From Jacaranda mimosifolia (taxonomy: Eukaryota > Streptophyta > Magnoliopsida > Lamiales > Bignoniaceae): 64,000 nt of DNA. Under the pieces are notes generated by a model that did not search any database, was not told the DNA's origin, and saw nothing but the letters and a program-made list of their open reading frames with translations. The stretch covers positions 6,970,501 through 7,034,500 of the forward strand of contig CM032131.1 of NCBI GenBank assembly GCA_018894105.1. The letters run 5' to 3'. The position numbers and the translations under genes are program-made. Positions 11,876-23,838 of the stretch are shown one piece after another (position 1 is the stretch's first letter; every line of letters begins with the position of its first letter).

Positions 11876-13279
11876 TACGCGGTAAGCACTTAAGAGCCAA
11901 TCACCCACTAAACGAGCACTCATACATCGGAAATTTCATGGTCTCAACTTGATTTAAGAATCTATATATAATAATGTTATAAGGTGTATATATATATATA
12001 TATGATAGTATCACATGATGTCTGTAGAACCACAAATAATTTTAATTTTAGAGGCGAGACTGGATCTTAACAATATATGAATGAATGATAATTTTATAAC
12101 TTTTTTACAGCAAAATTTGAAACTTTAATAAAATATATGTAAACTATAACTTAATATAATTTAAAGGGACGATTGTCCCTACCAATTCATGAATTCTAAC
12201 ACAATATTACGATTCTATGTTCAAATTAATTTTAACTGAAGTTGAGCATTTCAAAAGTTGTGATTTTAAATTATATTTATCAGCAACACAAATAAAAAGG
12301 TCAATAAAAAGAACTTTAATTTTAAATACAAAAAAAAAAAAAAAAAAATTCAAGGTGAAAAACTGCAAAAGACCTCATGCTATATCTAATGTTAGTGCTA
12401 ATCTTGAATTCTCTCTACCGTAAACACTAAAAGAAAACAGCATGGGGATCATGATGCCAATGAACAAAATTTGGGCTTAATGCAAATTTGAAGTTAGAAA
12501 AATGCATGGCTAAATATTGGAGATTATCCGATTATACACCAATAATTAATGTTGAATTTGAAAGAACGTGATTCATGCATGAATAAGCTGTTTGACTTGC
12601 AAGTTCCAATTTATTTCCATATCTGAAATCACATATCAAAACAATATTATACACTAGGAGCTTGCTTGCTTGGGCATATAGGATTAGATAAGATTCATAT
12701 ATTAATAATATATAAGCTATAAATGGTATCCAATACTCTGTAATCTATTGTTTGCTTTGATTTTATAAATTGGTGATATCTCGCACTTGACACTATATAA
12801 TGTTTGATTGGTAAGATTGCTCAATATGATTATACTTTGTAATGTCCAAAATGTTCTAACTTCTAAAAAGATAAATTTCTGAAATGATGGTTAGGGATTT
12901 CATATGAGGGGTAAGAATGACATTTTCATTCCTTATCATATTAGATTTAAAAGGATGAAAAATGGATCAGGCCATCTTAACCTGATCCATAAACCAGTTT
13001 AGCCTATGATACCATGTCGAGCCGCAAAGGTATTATGGACCATAAAAATATGAAGTAAACAAAAGATAAGGCTTGAAAATGTGTCTATCATGCCTTATCA
13101 TGTGAAGCGAACAAGTCCTAGAAGAAGTACTTCGAAGAAACTATTTTTATATGATAAAATGTAATATAATAATTATAGCCTATTACATATTTAAAGATGA
13201 CAAAAAAATTATATAAATAGCTGTTTTGTTGCTCCGATAGCTATTTCGTTCTTTTTTCTAATGCCTATATCGCACAACC
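8709..13279. other. AT-rich intergenic DNA with microsatellites
   Basis: Apart from the promoter side of the transporter gene, nothing coding is supported. Pure AT dinucleotide runs lie at about 10909-10932, 11240-11261, 11849-11875 and 11986-12003, and an A tract lies near 12331-12349. A short hairpin (ATGGATCAGG / CCTGATCCAT) occurs at 12962-12990. An open frame at 9325-9543 has no recognisable homology and is not called. Confidence 0.5.
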
Positions 13280-13289
13280 ATATTTTATT

Positions 13290-15580
13290 GGGAAAATTTA
13301 ATTTAATCCTCTTGTGAAATACAATTATAGTGACTTAACCCTATTGAAAAAAAAGAGTTAAAAAAGCTATTTGTCATTTTTAAAATCAGGCAACAGACCA
13401 CTTTATGAGCTTAGTGCATCTCACACGTGTATATATGCGAGTTTTTAAGGGTTTTTTTACATATAAAAAGATTATTATACCCATAATATCAATCGTTGGA
13501 TGTTTTTGAAAAACTCAATGGTCCAGATTAAATTATATATATATAAAAATATAAAAATATATTTACTTATAAATATAATATATGATATAATATGTATATA
13601 TATAATACATTTATACATATAACTTTTTTCATATTAGTAAAACACTAACCCCCCACCTTGCCTACCCCACTCCCACCCCTACCCTCGTGGATCACTGTTA
13701 AGTCTATATTAGTATTAATTTTAATATCATATTTATGACTTAACAAATAATTTTCCTGTTTAAAAAATTATAATTCCCTTGCTAATTGATGAAAATTTGG
13801 AATTACAGGAATATAAGTGGAGAAGCTACAAAAGGGGACAAATTGACATAAGTTGGTGGGAATGCTGATAGGATGACACCTCATGATCTAATCAAGGATA
13901 GGCAGAAAAGTCTTTTTATTTATTTGAGTCCTATTCTAATTAGAAGACTCTTTTAATCAGTTATAAATAGGCCTTTCGGACACTTAGTTAGGAGTTTTTG
14001 TGATTTTTCTATTTGGGAGATCATAAGTATCGCGAGAATTCGGGATTCAGAGGAGGACAAAGTGGAGATCAGATTCATCTAGGAATAGAGTTTCTTCTTC
14101 TCCATTTGATTTTGTTTTTAATTATGGATTTGAAACGATGTTTCGTTTTATTCATGTTTTGTTTAACAATTCAATCATGAATTAATTCGTTACTCTAGGA
14201 TTATGATGGATTCTTTTGAATAAATTGATGCATGATTTTCTTCCATGAAATTAATAGCGCTTAAAGTTATTTCTTCTATTGTGTGATTTTTCTATTTGAT
14301 TGCCTGATCAACAGTCAAGTACATCTTTAAACCTTAGAGGAGTCTTGAAAAAGAAAATCTAGGGATTGATTGACAATAGAAGACCTTAGGATTAATTGTT
14401 CAAATTGATGAACTAATTAATTTGTGAGTAGGATATGAATATACCTGCTTGCCTTAGGGAGTTAGTTGAGTGTTACAACCTTATTCATAATTTAGTTAAT
14501 TCACATAGAAATATAGTGAATTGAATAAATTAGAGATTTGATTGCGGATAATTCAGAATAACCTTGTAATTGCATAAGACTCAAGACTAATAACCTGTTA
14601 TTAATTTCATAGGGAGAAAATTATGTAATCAATTTATTCGATTGATGAAATCATAATTCTAGGCTTCTATATCCTGATAGAAATCTTAATCAGTACCTTT
14701 TCTCTTATTTTCATTAGTTTAGTTTTAATTCTTATTTAATTGATTTTGTTTGAATAAAACAAGTGTATGATAAATTAAAAATTTGTAGCGAATAATTTAG
14801 TTTCTCGTGGGATCAACACTCTTCTCATCATTTGATTTACCTGTTGCGACACGTGCACTTGCGTAATTGTTTTCATTATTTATTTTGCACAACACAACCA
14901 ACAACCACTGTCATGGAAAAATGATTGGCCATGGCTAGCCCCTTAAAAACTGGTGGCCATGACCGCTGCGAAAAAATCAATATATATACAGGATATATAT
15001 ATGTATGTATGTGTAGAAAGTGTATATAAATATAATTTTTTCCAAAAAAGAAAAGTCTCCGGTAGGTCACCTTGCCAGCCATGGTGGCTGATGGCCAGAC
15101 CTGGCCAAATCTAGACTTGATTAGGTACGGTTTATTTGTGGGCTACCATGGCAGCCATGAATAATTTTGGGGTGGGTTGTGGGGGAGTGGGGGTGGATCC
15201 CCAGGTAGAATTGGGGGGAGTAGGGATGGGGTGTGTACTATATAATTATATATATATATATAAATATTTTTTATAAATATATAAATATGATTAATTTAGA
15301 TCATTCACTTTAAAAAATCAAACGGTTGATACAAAGAAGGGAGAAATTAATGAAAATTAAAAAAGATAAAAAAAATGAAAGATAAAAGATAATAATAAAA
15401 AAAAATTTAATTTTATTTGATGGTAATTCAATCATTTTAGTGCCAAATGAGTAGCAAACAACAGAAGGGAGGTGGTGATCTACTTTTGAAAAATACATGA
15501 AGGTTTTTTAATCATTTTTTTATGACAATGAAGTAAACCGCTTGTTTCGAATTTTACAGGGGGTTAAAAGATTTTTGCCC
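13290..15580. mobile_element. Mutator-like (MULE-type) element with long degenerate TIRs
   Basis: The ends read GGGAAAATTT (13290) and ATTTTTGCCC (ends 15580), and they are flanked by a perfect 10-bp direct repeat ATATTTTATT at 13280-13289 and 15581-15590. A 9-10 bp target duplication with long TIRs is the Mutator signature. Arms of several hundred bases are imperfectly inverted. For example, CCCCCCACCTTGCC...CCACTCCCACCCC near 13650 mirrors GGGGGAGTGGGGGTGG...GGGGGGAGTAGGG near 15180-15230, each next to an AT-rich tract. No transposase frame is seen, so it is non-autonomous. The middle carries an LTR-like segment. Confidence 0.72.
13790..14868 (+). repeat. LTR-like segment (probable solo LTR of a gypsy-type element)
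   Basis: A TATAAATA box at 13962-13969 is followed by a leader-like stretch. The segment ends in a CTCGTGGGATCAACACT-type motif and a GACACGTGCACTTGCG tail. From memory, these are typical of the 3' ends of Tat/Athila LTRs just before a TTGGCGCC primer-binding site. No such primer-binding site or coding region follows, so this is either a solo LTR or a fragment inside the MULE. Limits are approximate. Confidence 0.4.
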
Positions 15581-15590
15581 ATATTTTATT

Positions 15591-16789
15591 ACATTTTTTT
15601 CTTGTTGGTTATAAATGCATTTTATTTAAACATCTTTATGGTTCCAAAATCTTTCGAAAGGTATTTTAATAAGTAATTTGCAACAATTGTGATGGGCCAG
15701 GGCAAAATGCGAAGGTTACACAATTTTTTTTTTATTGTTGTCCTCATTTTGCATCCAAAACTCTGAGGGCAAGGGGCAGATGGTAAGTATTGCATTTCAG
15801 ATCGAAGGCTTTGATAATTATATAAGTTAGAGATGAATTGATAATTTTGCTATTTCGAAAGGGGGTGTAGGTGCAATTAATACCAAAAAAACACTTGCTA
15901 AAAGTATGTCAGGGGCATTAGACCTTTTCCAGCGAAACGTCCCGATACTACTTGTTTTTACTTACTAAAGAAAGAGAGAATTTAGCAAAATATTAGCAAT
16001 TATGACATGTCATCTCTACGTGTATAAATTTATTTTACAATATATAATATCAGAGTTAATTGTAATGATAAACAATGAAAAGTTTAATTTTACAAATAAT
16101 ACAATTAAATATAAAACAACACAAACTACACTACATAATATGTAATGATTTTGAAACCAACCAATTTTGATAAAATTTCCAGTAAAAATTTCTACAAAAG
16201 TAATATAAAATATAGAGTAATCCTAATGCCAAATAAATGTGAATTATTTTTTAACTCAAAAATTGAATGAATGAGTAAAACCCTAATTTGCATCTAAACT
16301 AATTGTATACTAGTCTCTATTTAGGACTTGTAGATTTGAAATTAGTAATGATTAAATCCCCTCATTTCCAATCTCATTTTCTTCTCCATTCCATGAAATA
16401 GAACTGAAACTTAAATAATAGAAAATTCGTATTTTAAAGAATACAATATTTAAATGTCCTTTACATAGATAATTGAAGAATCCACCCTCAATGTTGAAAA
16501 TTGAAATGTCACTTATGAAACTTTTCAATTCAATTACGATGACACCCATAATTTTGTTAGATGTTAACCTTATATCTTGAGAGAAAATCTGGACAATTCA
16601 AAAGTTTGTATGAGAACTACCCAATTTGAAGTTATTGTCATGTCTACTCTTAACAACAGTTCATTATTATATCAAATCTTGTTAGTATTTGAATGTTTTA
16701 GTTGAAAAAATGACAAAAAAATTATTGGAATGACTTTCATTTGTAAGAGTAAAAAACCTTTCGTTTTATAATAATATAGATAGGTAATG
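15591..16789. other. Intergenic DNA without recognised features
   Basis: This is AT-rich sequence between the MULE target duplication and the gypsy element. No open frame or repeat end is supported. Confidence 0.5.
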
Positions 16790-16794
16790 AAAAC

Positions 16795-17558
16795 TAATAT
16801 GGGATCAGCCCATTAAGGCTTTGAAAACCCAATAAACTTATCGGGCCCAATTACAAACTGGCCCAGTCTCAACATTTAGGTCATAATATGTCCTCTATCA
16901 TTGAGTCTTATTCAGAGTCAGGCCCAAACTTAACCGAAAGGTCGAAATGAGCGTTCGACCAGCAACGTCGAAGAGACCGACCTGATTAGCAAATCCAAGT
17001 GTTTAGTGGCTAATGATGATAGCCTGCACCACCCTATCCACCGCATTAAATGCATTTCAACCACCTGTCCATCCGCATTTAATGTCATGACGACGTGTCA
17101 CATCCGCCATTAATGCTTCGTATCCACATTAATGGCAGCACGGTCTCCCCCTCTATGGAACTTAATGGTCGGTATGGTAAACAGTTGCAAAGCATGGGCT
17201 CTGGTTGAAATGACCGAGACTACCCCTACCAGCAGGAATTCCGTTAGAAGCTTCTTAAGGCAATTTTTGTCTTTTCACCAATGAGCATACACTATAAATA
17301 CTATCTTCTCCCAACCAAAAGGTAAGATATTTATTCTCTATCAAGTCGTTACTCTGCTCATTTTACTCCTTAATCCTATCTAGAAACTGACTTAACCATT
17401 GGAGAGTCTTAGCCGAGGACCCTCTCGGCTAGCCCGACGTTTTCTACTTGGTTGTAGGTTCCACCCCACACCACCTTCAAGTTTAGATACCCCACATAAT
17501 AGATTCAGGACCTCTCTCAGGTCGAAAAATACAGTATGTGTCAGCTTCACCATCAACA
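16795..17558 (+). repeat. 5' LTR of the gypsy element
   Basis: The LTR is 764 bp, begins TAATATGGGATCAG and ends CATCAACA. It contains a TATAAATA box at 17293-17300. It aligns along its length with 26546-27310, with scattered substitutions. It starts with TA rather than the canonical TG, but the flanking AAAAC duplication fixes the boundary. Confidence 0.9.
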
Positions 17559-17598
17559 TTTTGGCGCCGTCTGTGGGAATGGGACTTTGCAGTCAAAA

Positions 17599-19110
17599 AT
17601 GGTAGAAACCTGGAGGACTACTTCTGAGAGGCAAAATGAGCGTTGCTTGCTCCACTGCCTTCATCGCCACCCCATCAGCAGCCTGCTCGGGAGGGGGGCG
17701 GCCCCAGTTCACAAATGAATCAAGTGGTCACCTTGACTATTCCTCAGCTTATGTAAATGATCAGTGATCAAATTTCAGCTCAATTATCTGCTGGTTTGCA
17801 GAGACACAATAATCAGCTAGCATCGATTGTGAACTTTACTCCTCATCCCACGCATCGATAGGAACAACCACCGGCTGAAGGCAGGAGCAGAAACGAGATA
17901 CACATTCCCTCCAGTAGACGTGAATTGAGTCCAGGTCGTTTCCCTCGTGGCGAGCCCCGACATGTCCGTCGTGAAGAGGTAGCGAAATCAGTGGATCAAT
18001 GGGTTTGACCCGATCGAGCCCAGCAGCACGATTAAGGCGAACGCCAGAGCCTAATTCCCAATCAAGATCAGTCCAGAGCAAATAGAGAAGAATGTGAAGA
18101 AGTATTGCATCAGGTCCAACAACTTAACAGGAGATTGGAGGAAATCTGAAGAAGGAATTTGGAGAGGACTCAGGCTAAAATGGCTCCCCGAATCCGACGT
18201 GAAAGAGAATCGTCTTTTGTGCAAGAGATTATTGACAAAAAAGTAGCTTTAATGCAAAAGTCCCAACTGCATTGCCACGATATGATGGGTCAACCAACCC
18301 GAATGAGCACCTCTTGCAATTTGAGCACATGATGCAATTGCATGGGCACAACGATCATATTCACGCAAAGATATTGGTTACCACTTTTCAAGGTATTACG
18401 TTGGAATAGTTTGTTAAACTTGAGCTAGCTTCCATATATACTTACGACCAGTTTTGTGATAAGTTCCTACACCAATTTGCTAGCAGAAGGAATGCTAAAT
18501 TACCTCATACCCACTTGCACATCGTCAAGTAGAATGAAGGAGAAACTTTGAGGGATTTTTTCTCCAGGTTCAACACAGAGCTCCTAAAAATTGATAATCC
18601 TCGTGTTGAATTCCTCATTGATGTTTTATTTTTATGGTTGAGGCATAAGGAGTGCACCAATGCATTAGTCAAAGAGCGCCCTCGGACAATGGCGGAGCTC
18701 TTGGATCTGGCAGAAAGGTATATGACTCAAGAGGAGATGAATAAGATGAAATTCAGGGGAGGAGAATCCGACAAGAAGAAAGGAAAGGAAAAAGATGACA
18801 GATATCAGAAGAAAGGTCATAGGTCTCCTATCAAACGCTTCCATAATTATGCTCCTCTGAACAACTCCCGCAGGGAGGTCTTGTTAGCAATCCAACATGA
18901 CAATCTCTTAAAAAAGGCCCAAGAAACTCACTGAGATGGAAGCTATGAGAAAATCGAAGAAGTATTGTTATTTCCACCGTCAAAAGGGTCATGATACCAA
19001 GAATTGCTTCAACCTATAGGATGAGATCGAGCGTCTCATTCGTCAAGGCCACCTTAAGAAATTCGTGGATCAGAAATCTTTATAGGCTATGGCTTAAACC
19101 AACCAGACTC
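17599..19110 (+). pseudogene. gag of the Tat-type gypsy element (broken)
   Basis: The reading starts at ATG 17599, 40 bases after the LTR, and is soon frameshifted. A retrotransposon gag domain (PF03732 type) can be followed from about 18270 through 18548-18934, where the longest open piece encodes a typical TLRDFFSRFNTELL-like helix region and a lysine-rich tail. A zinc-knuckle region CYFHRQKGHDTKNC lies at 18966-19007, in the C-x-x-H...H...C form seen in Tat gags. Several in-frame stops (for instance TAG in place of Trp codons) and at least two frameshifts disable it. The product would have been the particle protein that packages element RNA. Confidence 0.75.
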
Positions 19111-19379
19111 CCCGTAGAGAACGGTTGCTGAGCTCAAGGCGTGATGATAAAGGGAAACAGAAGATGGAAGATGATCGTCCCCCTTTGAAAGGCATAATCG
19201 ACACGATAGCCAGTGGGCCGGTAAGAAGAGACATGAGGTCGGCGAGGAAGCAAGTGTAGAGGCTTCTTGAATCCGATAGATGGGTAAACAGTAGGTCGGT
19301 CTACCAACTATCCACTAGTTCTGAGCTTATGTCCTTCTCAAATTCTGACCTGAAACATTTGGAAGGACATGGTGCGGGA

Positions 19380-19803
19380 GGTAGCTTGGATTGCCCATTG
19401 GTGGTTTCTGTATGGTAGTTCCGCAAATATTATCTTTCTATCTACCCTTGATAGAATGCAGCTTGGGAAATTGAAATTCGACTCAGTCAGAACGCCCCTG
19501 GTCGGGTTTGGGGGAGTAGAAGTTGTTCCAGTGGGATCTATTAATTTGAGCACCTAGTTTGGTGAAATTCCTAGGAGGCATACATTGATGATTAACTTTC
19601 TGGTGGTAGATTTCCCTTTTGCTTACAATGCCATAATTGGTAGGCCAACTTTGAATGACTTCAAAGCAATCGTGTCAACATATCATATGAAGGTCAAGTT
19701 TCCCACACCAGCGGGGACATGCGAAATGCTTTGTAATATGAAAGAGGCATGGCGATGTTATACTATTTCAACTGAAGCCAACTCTCAAAAGGTACGACCT
19801 TAG
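19380..19803 (+). pseudogene. Aspartic protease domain of the gypsy element (active site lost)
   Basis: The downstream part is recognisable (INFLVVDFPFAYNAIIGRPTLN, followed by FKAIVSTYHMKVKFPT), which is the conserved second half of Tat proteases. Upstream, only GSSANIIF remains of the expected D-[TN]-G-S-S catalytic motif. The aspartate and neighbouring residue are missing, and the frame changes at this point. The domain normally cleaves the Gag-Pol polyprotein. This copy could not. Confidence 0.7.
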
Positions 19804-19830
19804 CTGAAGGCCTCGGAGGACATCCCAGTA

Positions 19831-21370
19831 ATGAAACCCGAGGAGGATCAGAACAACAAGAAGAGGAAGAACAAAGATACTAGGGTCAAACCAGTTGAAG
19901 ATTTTAAAACTATTGAATTGGAGCCTCGGAACTTTGAGAAGACGACTCAAATAGGAGCAAGTTTGGGAGGTCCAACGGAATGTTTGCTCATTGATTTTCT
20001 CCGAAGGAATGTAGACGTCTTTGCATGGAACGCTGTTGATCTAGAGGGCATTGATGCAGAAATCATTGTGCATCGACTTAACGTTGACCCTGCACACAAG
20101 CCCGTTCGACAGAAGACCAGAATTTTTAATGCTGAAAAGACTCAAATCATTAAGGAAGAGGTCAGCAAGCTTCTTGAAGTAGGCTATTGTTGAAATCCAA
20201 TATCCTAGTTGGTTATGTAATGTAGTCTTAGTTCCCAAAAATGAAGGAAAATGGAGAATGTGTAATGATTTCACAGATCTTAATAAAGCATGTCCTAAAG
20301 ACCCATATCCTCTGCCTCGAATTGATCTATTAGTTGATTCCATTACTGGGTGTGAACTTTTAAGCATGATGGATGCCTTTCAAGGGTATTATCAAATTTT
20401 TATGGCTCTTGAGAACCAAGATAAAACTCTTTTGTAGTGGCCGATGGCATATACTATTTTTCGGTCATGCCGTTTGGATTGAAGAATGCTGGGGCAACGT
20501 ACCATAGATTGGTTAATTTCATGTTCAAGAATGAAATAGACCGATCTATGGAAGTTTATGTGGACGATATGATTCTTAAGATGGAGAAAGAGGCTGACCA
20601 TCTTACCGACCTCGCTCATAATTTTTCCATTCTTCGTGCTTTCAGAATGAAACTTAACCTGAGTAAATGTACTTTTGGCGTTAGGGGAGGAAAGTTTCTA
20701 GGGTATATGGTCAGCCAGCGAGGTATTGAAGCCAATCCCTAGAAAATTCAGGCCATCTAAGATATAATGCCCCCAAAATTGATCAAGGACGTGCAGAGGC
20801 TAATCGAACGGATCATAGCCTTGGGTCGATTTATAGCAAGATTGACAGATAAAAGCTTGCCTTTTTTTCGGGTCCTAAGAAATACTAAAAAGTTTTAATG
20901 GACTGATCAATGCAACCACGCGCTGGTCGAATTAAAGGAATACCTTTCCCAACCTTTCGTGCTATCGAAACCAATGGTCGGAGAAGTTTTGCATTTATAC
21001 GTAGTTGTGTCGACGATTGCCATTAGGTCTGTGCTGGTGTCGAACAGAGAGGGGAAAGACAAGCCGGTGTATTACATCAGCAAAGTGTTGTAAGGCCCTA
21101 AGCACAACTATTTAGAGATCAAGAAGTTCACTTTGGCTCTGGTTATGACAACAAGGAAATTGAGGCCTTATTTTCTATCCTACACTGTCGTTGTTCTGAC
21201 GAACCAACCTTTAAGACAGGTGCTCACTAAACCAGACACTTTGGGAAGGTTGACCAAGTGAGCCATTGAGTTAGGAGAATTCAACCTCAAATTTCAACCT
21301 CGTATCGCTATAAAAGCCCAAGTGCTAACGAATTTTGTGGTAGAAAGGATCGACCTGCCACCTCCCTAAG
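19831..21370 (+). pseudogene. Reverse transcriptase and first RNase H/connection of the gypsy element
   Basis: RT blocks are spread over two frames. CNDFTDLNKACPKDPYPLPR and MMDAFQGYYQI lie at about 20250-20400, and after a stop and frame change MPFGLKNAGATY, YVDDMI and FLGYMVS lie at 20466-20715. The catalytic Y-V-D-D is unaltered. The connection/RNase H-like part follows (RPYFLSYTVVVLTNQPLRQVL..., up to about 21370) with several stops, such as the TGA replacing Trp near 21260. A basic tether-like leader occupies 19831-20193. Confidence 0.8.
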
Positions 21371-21379
21371 AACCTCAAT

Positions 21380-21776
21380 CGCTAACTTGGTCCTTAGATG
21401 TCGAATCAGCTACAAACTCGAGAGGAGGAGCAGGGATATTGATGTGCTCTCCTTAGGCCAAAGAGTACGATTTTGCTATCAACCTAGATTACACAATCAC
21501 CAATAACAAGGTGGAGTATAAAGACTCATCGTTGGAATGAGGATGGCTTTGGATAGAAGGGTCAGAAATATGGTGGCCGTTACTGATTCTCAATTAGTTG
21601 CTGAACAGTTTGAAGGTAATTTCGAAGCAAGGGACCTGATTATGAACCCTTACCTTCATGAGGTCAAGAGATTAGGAAAATTATTTGAGAAGTTCACACT
21701 CAGCCAGGTACCTAGGTCAGAAAATAAGAGAGCAGATGCGCTTTCTAAATTTGCCAGTACATCTAAAGGTACTTGA
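21380..21776 (+). pseudogene. Second (archaeal-type) RNase H domain of the gypsy element
   Basis: A W-S-L-D-V start, a RGGAGI strand, a TNNKVEY motif and, after a small frame change, VTDSQLVAEQFEGNFEA and KRADALSKFA are all recognisable. These are the core strands of the additional RNase H that Tat elements carry between RT and integrase. The initial acidic position (VDVE in place of VDGS) and the glutamate region are disturbed by an internal deletion, so the domain is very likely inactive. Confidence 0.65.
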
Positions 21777-21800
21777 GATAGGTCAATCACTTTCCTGGTT

Positions 21801-23087
21801 TTGCATAAACCTATCATCTCTAAGCCCCGACGGGGCAGCATTTTCGTGATGGATACCCCAGAACAAACTTGGATTGATGAAATTAAAACCTACCTTAAAG
21901 AGGAAAAGGTACAACCCGAAAAGGTAGATGCCCAAAGGCTCAGAATGCTTGCGACGAAATTTTCCTTGGACGAATTTGACCAGTTAGAGATCTATCTCCG
22001 GACCTCCCCTAAGATGTCTTACTCCCAACAAGGCGCAGGAAGTCTTACAAGAGGTTTATCCAGGCATATGCGGGAACCATTCTGGGGGTCAGTCGTTAGC
22101 TCATAAAATCATTAGAAGTGGATATTTTTGGCCGACCCTCATCAAGGATGCGGTTGAATTTGCAAGAAAAATCCGATCATGCCTGGTCTATGCCAACATC
22201 CTTCATTAACCAGTTGCCGGGCTTGTGTCGGTACAGATCACTTGGCCGTTCGACCAGTAGGGGGTCGATATAGTAGGATCCTTCCCGATGGCTACAGGGC
22301 AAAGAAAATTTATGATTGTAGCAGTCGAGTATTTCACTAAGTGGGTTGAGGCAGAGGTTGTGCCCAAGATCACATATACAACTATAAGAAGTTTTCTGTA
22401 GAAAAATATCATTTGCCATTTCGGTTTGTCGAAGATCCTTGTATCCAATAATAGCACTCAATTCCAGAGCAAACGGACCAGAGAATGGTGTGATAGCCTG
22501 GGGATTAAGCAGCATTTTACCTTAGTGGGAAACCCACAAGCCAATGGTCAAATGGAAGTCACCAACAAAACTGTGCTTGATCATATTAAGGCCAGATTGG
22601 AATGTTCTAACGCAAGCTGGGCAGATGATCTCCCAGGCATTCTTTGGGCTTACCGTACCACTTTGAGGATAGCCACGAGACAAAATAATTTGGTGTATGG
22701 TTCGGAAGCTGTAATACCCACTGAATTGATCCAACATATGTCTCGAATTATATACTATAACTCTATCAGGAACAAGGCAGAAAGAGAGGTCGTCTTGGAC
22801 CTGATCGACGAATTGCAACAACAAGCCTTTTCAAAGATGCAAGATATAGGTCCATCATGGCAATACATTATGATAAGAAAGTGAGACCTAGGTCTTTTAA
22901 ATTGGGTGACCTCGTTTTGAAAAAGGTTGAAGTATCTCGTAATGTAGGTAAACTCGATCCAAAGTGGGAAGGCCCTTACTCCATTGTAAAGTTGGCGGAG
23001 CATAACTCATACCGATTAGCCGACCTATCGGGAAATGAATTACCTAGGCCATGGAATGCTATTAACCTCAAGAAATTCTATGTGTAG
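21801..23087 (+). pseudogene. Integrase of the gypsy element (catalytic Asp changed)
   Basis: The zinc-binding N-terminal region is seen at about 22040-22190 (CGNHSGGQSLAHKI...GYFWPT). The core is at 22260-22880: VDIVGSFP supplies the first Asp. The second catalytic Asp in the consensus SDNGTQF motif reads SNNSTQF here, an Asp-to-Asn change. NPQANGQMEVTN keeps the Glu. The C-terminal GDLVLKK...KWEGPYSIVKL...LKKFYV module ends at 23087. Stop codons and a frameshift separate these pieces. Confidence 0.78.
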
Positions 23088-23838
23088 ACTGCATTGTATA
23101 AGAAAACACTTTATTTTAGTAAATGATATTAAGCGACCATGTAGTCGCCTGATTCTAACTTATCAAATTTATTCAGTACAACATAACCTGATCGACCCCG
23201 TAGTTGTCTGGCTTCAAACTATTAATTTAATTGGCATATTATGGTAAGATCAACCACGTAGTCGCCTGATCCATAAACTATTGATTGCGTGACCTAGTGT
23301 CGCCTAATGCTGACCCCACTTAGTATGATTGACAAAGCTACTGGGATCGACCTCGCAGCGACACGACTTATCAAATAAAGGGTTTAATATCCGTGCAATT
23401 GCTTAATTTTTTTTATATTTGGGTATCACTTAATGCCTATGTTAATCCCCCCAGTCGCATTATGTCCATCAGATCATACCATCATTATAAGTATTAAAGA
23501 ATCTTGAAGTCGACCTCACAGTTATTTTAATAGTAAAACAATTGTAAGCAACAAACGGGGTATACAATCGACCCCACATTTCCATTAAACAAGGTGTCAA
23601 GGCAAAAGTGGGGCCTCCATACTTCTATTAAGAAAACTTCTTATATACAATCATTCTTCTACCAAAAAAAAAAAAAAAAAAAAATTAAAAACTGAAAAAT
23701 TGATTGGTAGATATTAGCCTAGCTCGACCTCGCAGCTTTGCCTTGTCGAGCAACCCCTTTTGCAGCAACTTCATCCACAGTCCTGAAAAGCTCCTCAATG
23801 GAGCCCATTCGGCCGCTCAAGGTGGGCCCTTCGACCTC
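23088..23838 (+). repeat. Non-coding spacer with degenerate GTAGTCGCCTGATC-type repeats
   Basis: After the pol stop, a motif close to GATCGACCCCGTAGTCGCCTGAT recurs imperfectly at about 23129, 23188, 23247, 23287 and 23341, with weaker traces to about 23590, spaced roughly 40-60 bases. A 20-base A tract lies near 23664-23684. Such variable tandem repeats between pol and the 3' end are common in Tat elements. Confidence 0.55.

Noticed and set aside
12660..12850. GCTTGCTTGGGCATATAGGATTAGATAAGATT stretch resembling the left end of the MITE at 648
   Set aside because: The similarity is short and AT-driven, and no matching right end was found.
12962..12990. Perfect 10-bp hairpin ATGGATCAGG / CCTGATCCAT as a terminator or small RNA
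   Set aside because: No adjacent transcript, T tract or conserved context. A stem this short is expected by chance occasionally in a window of this size.
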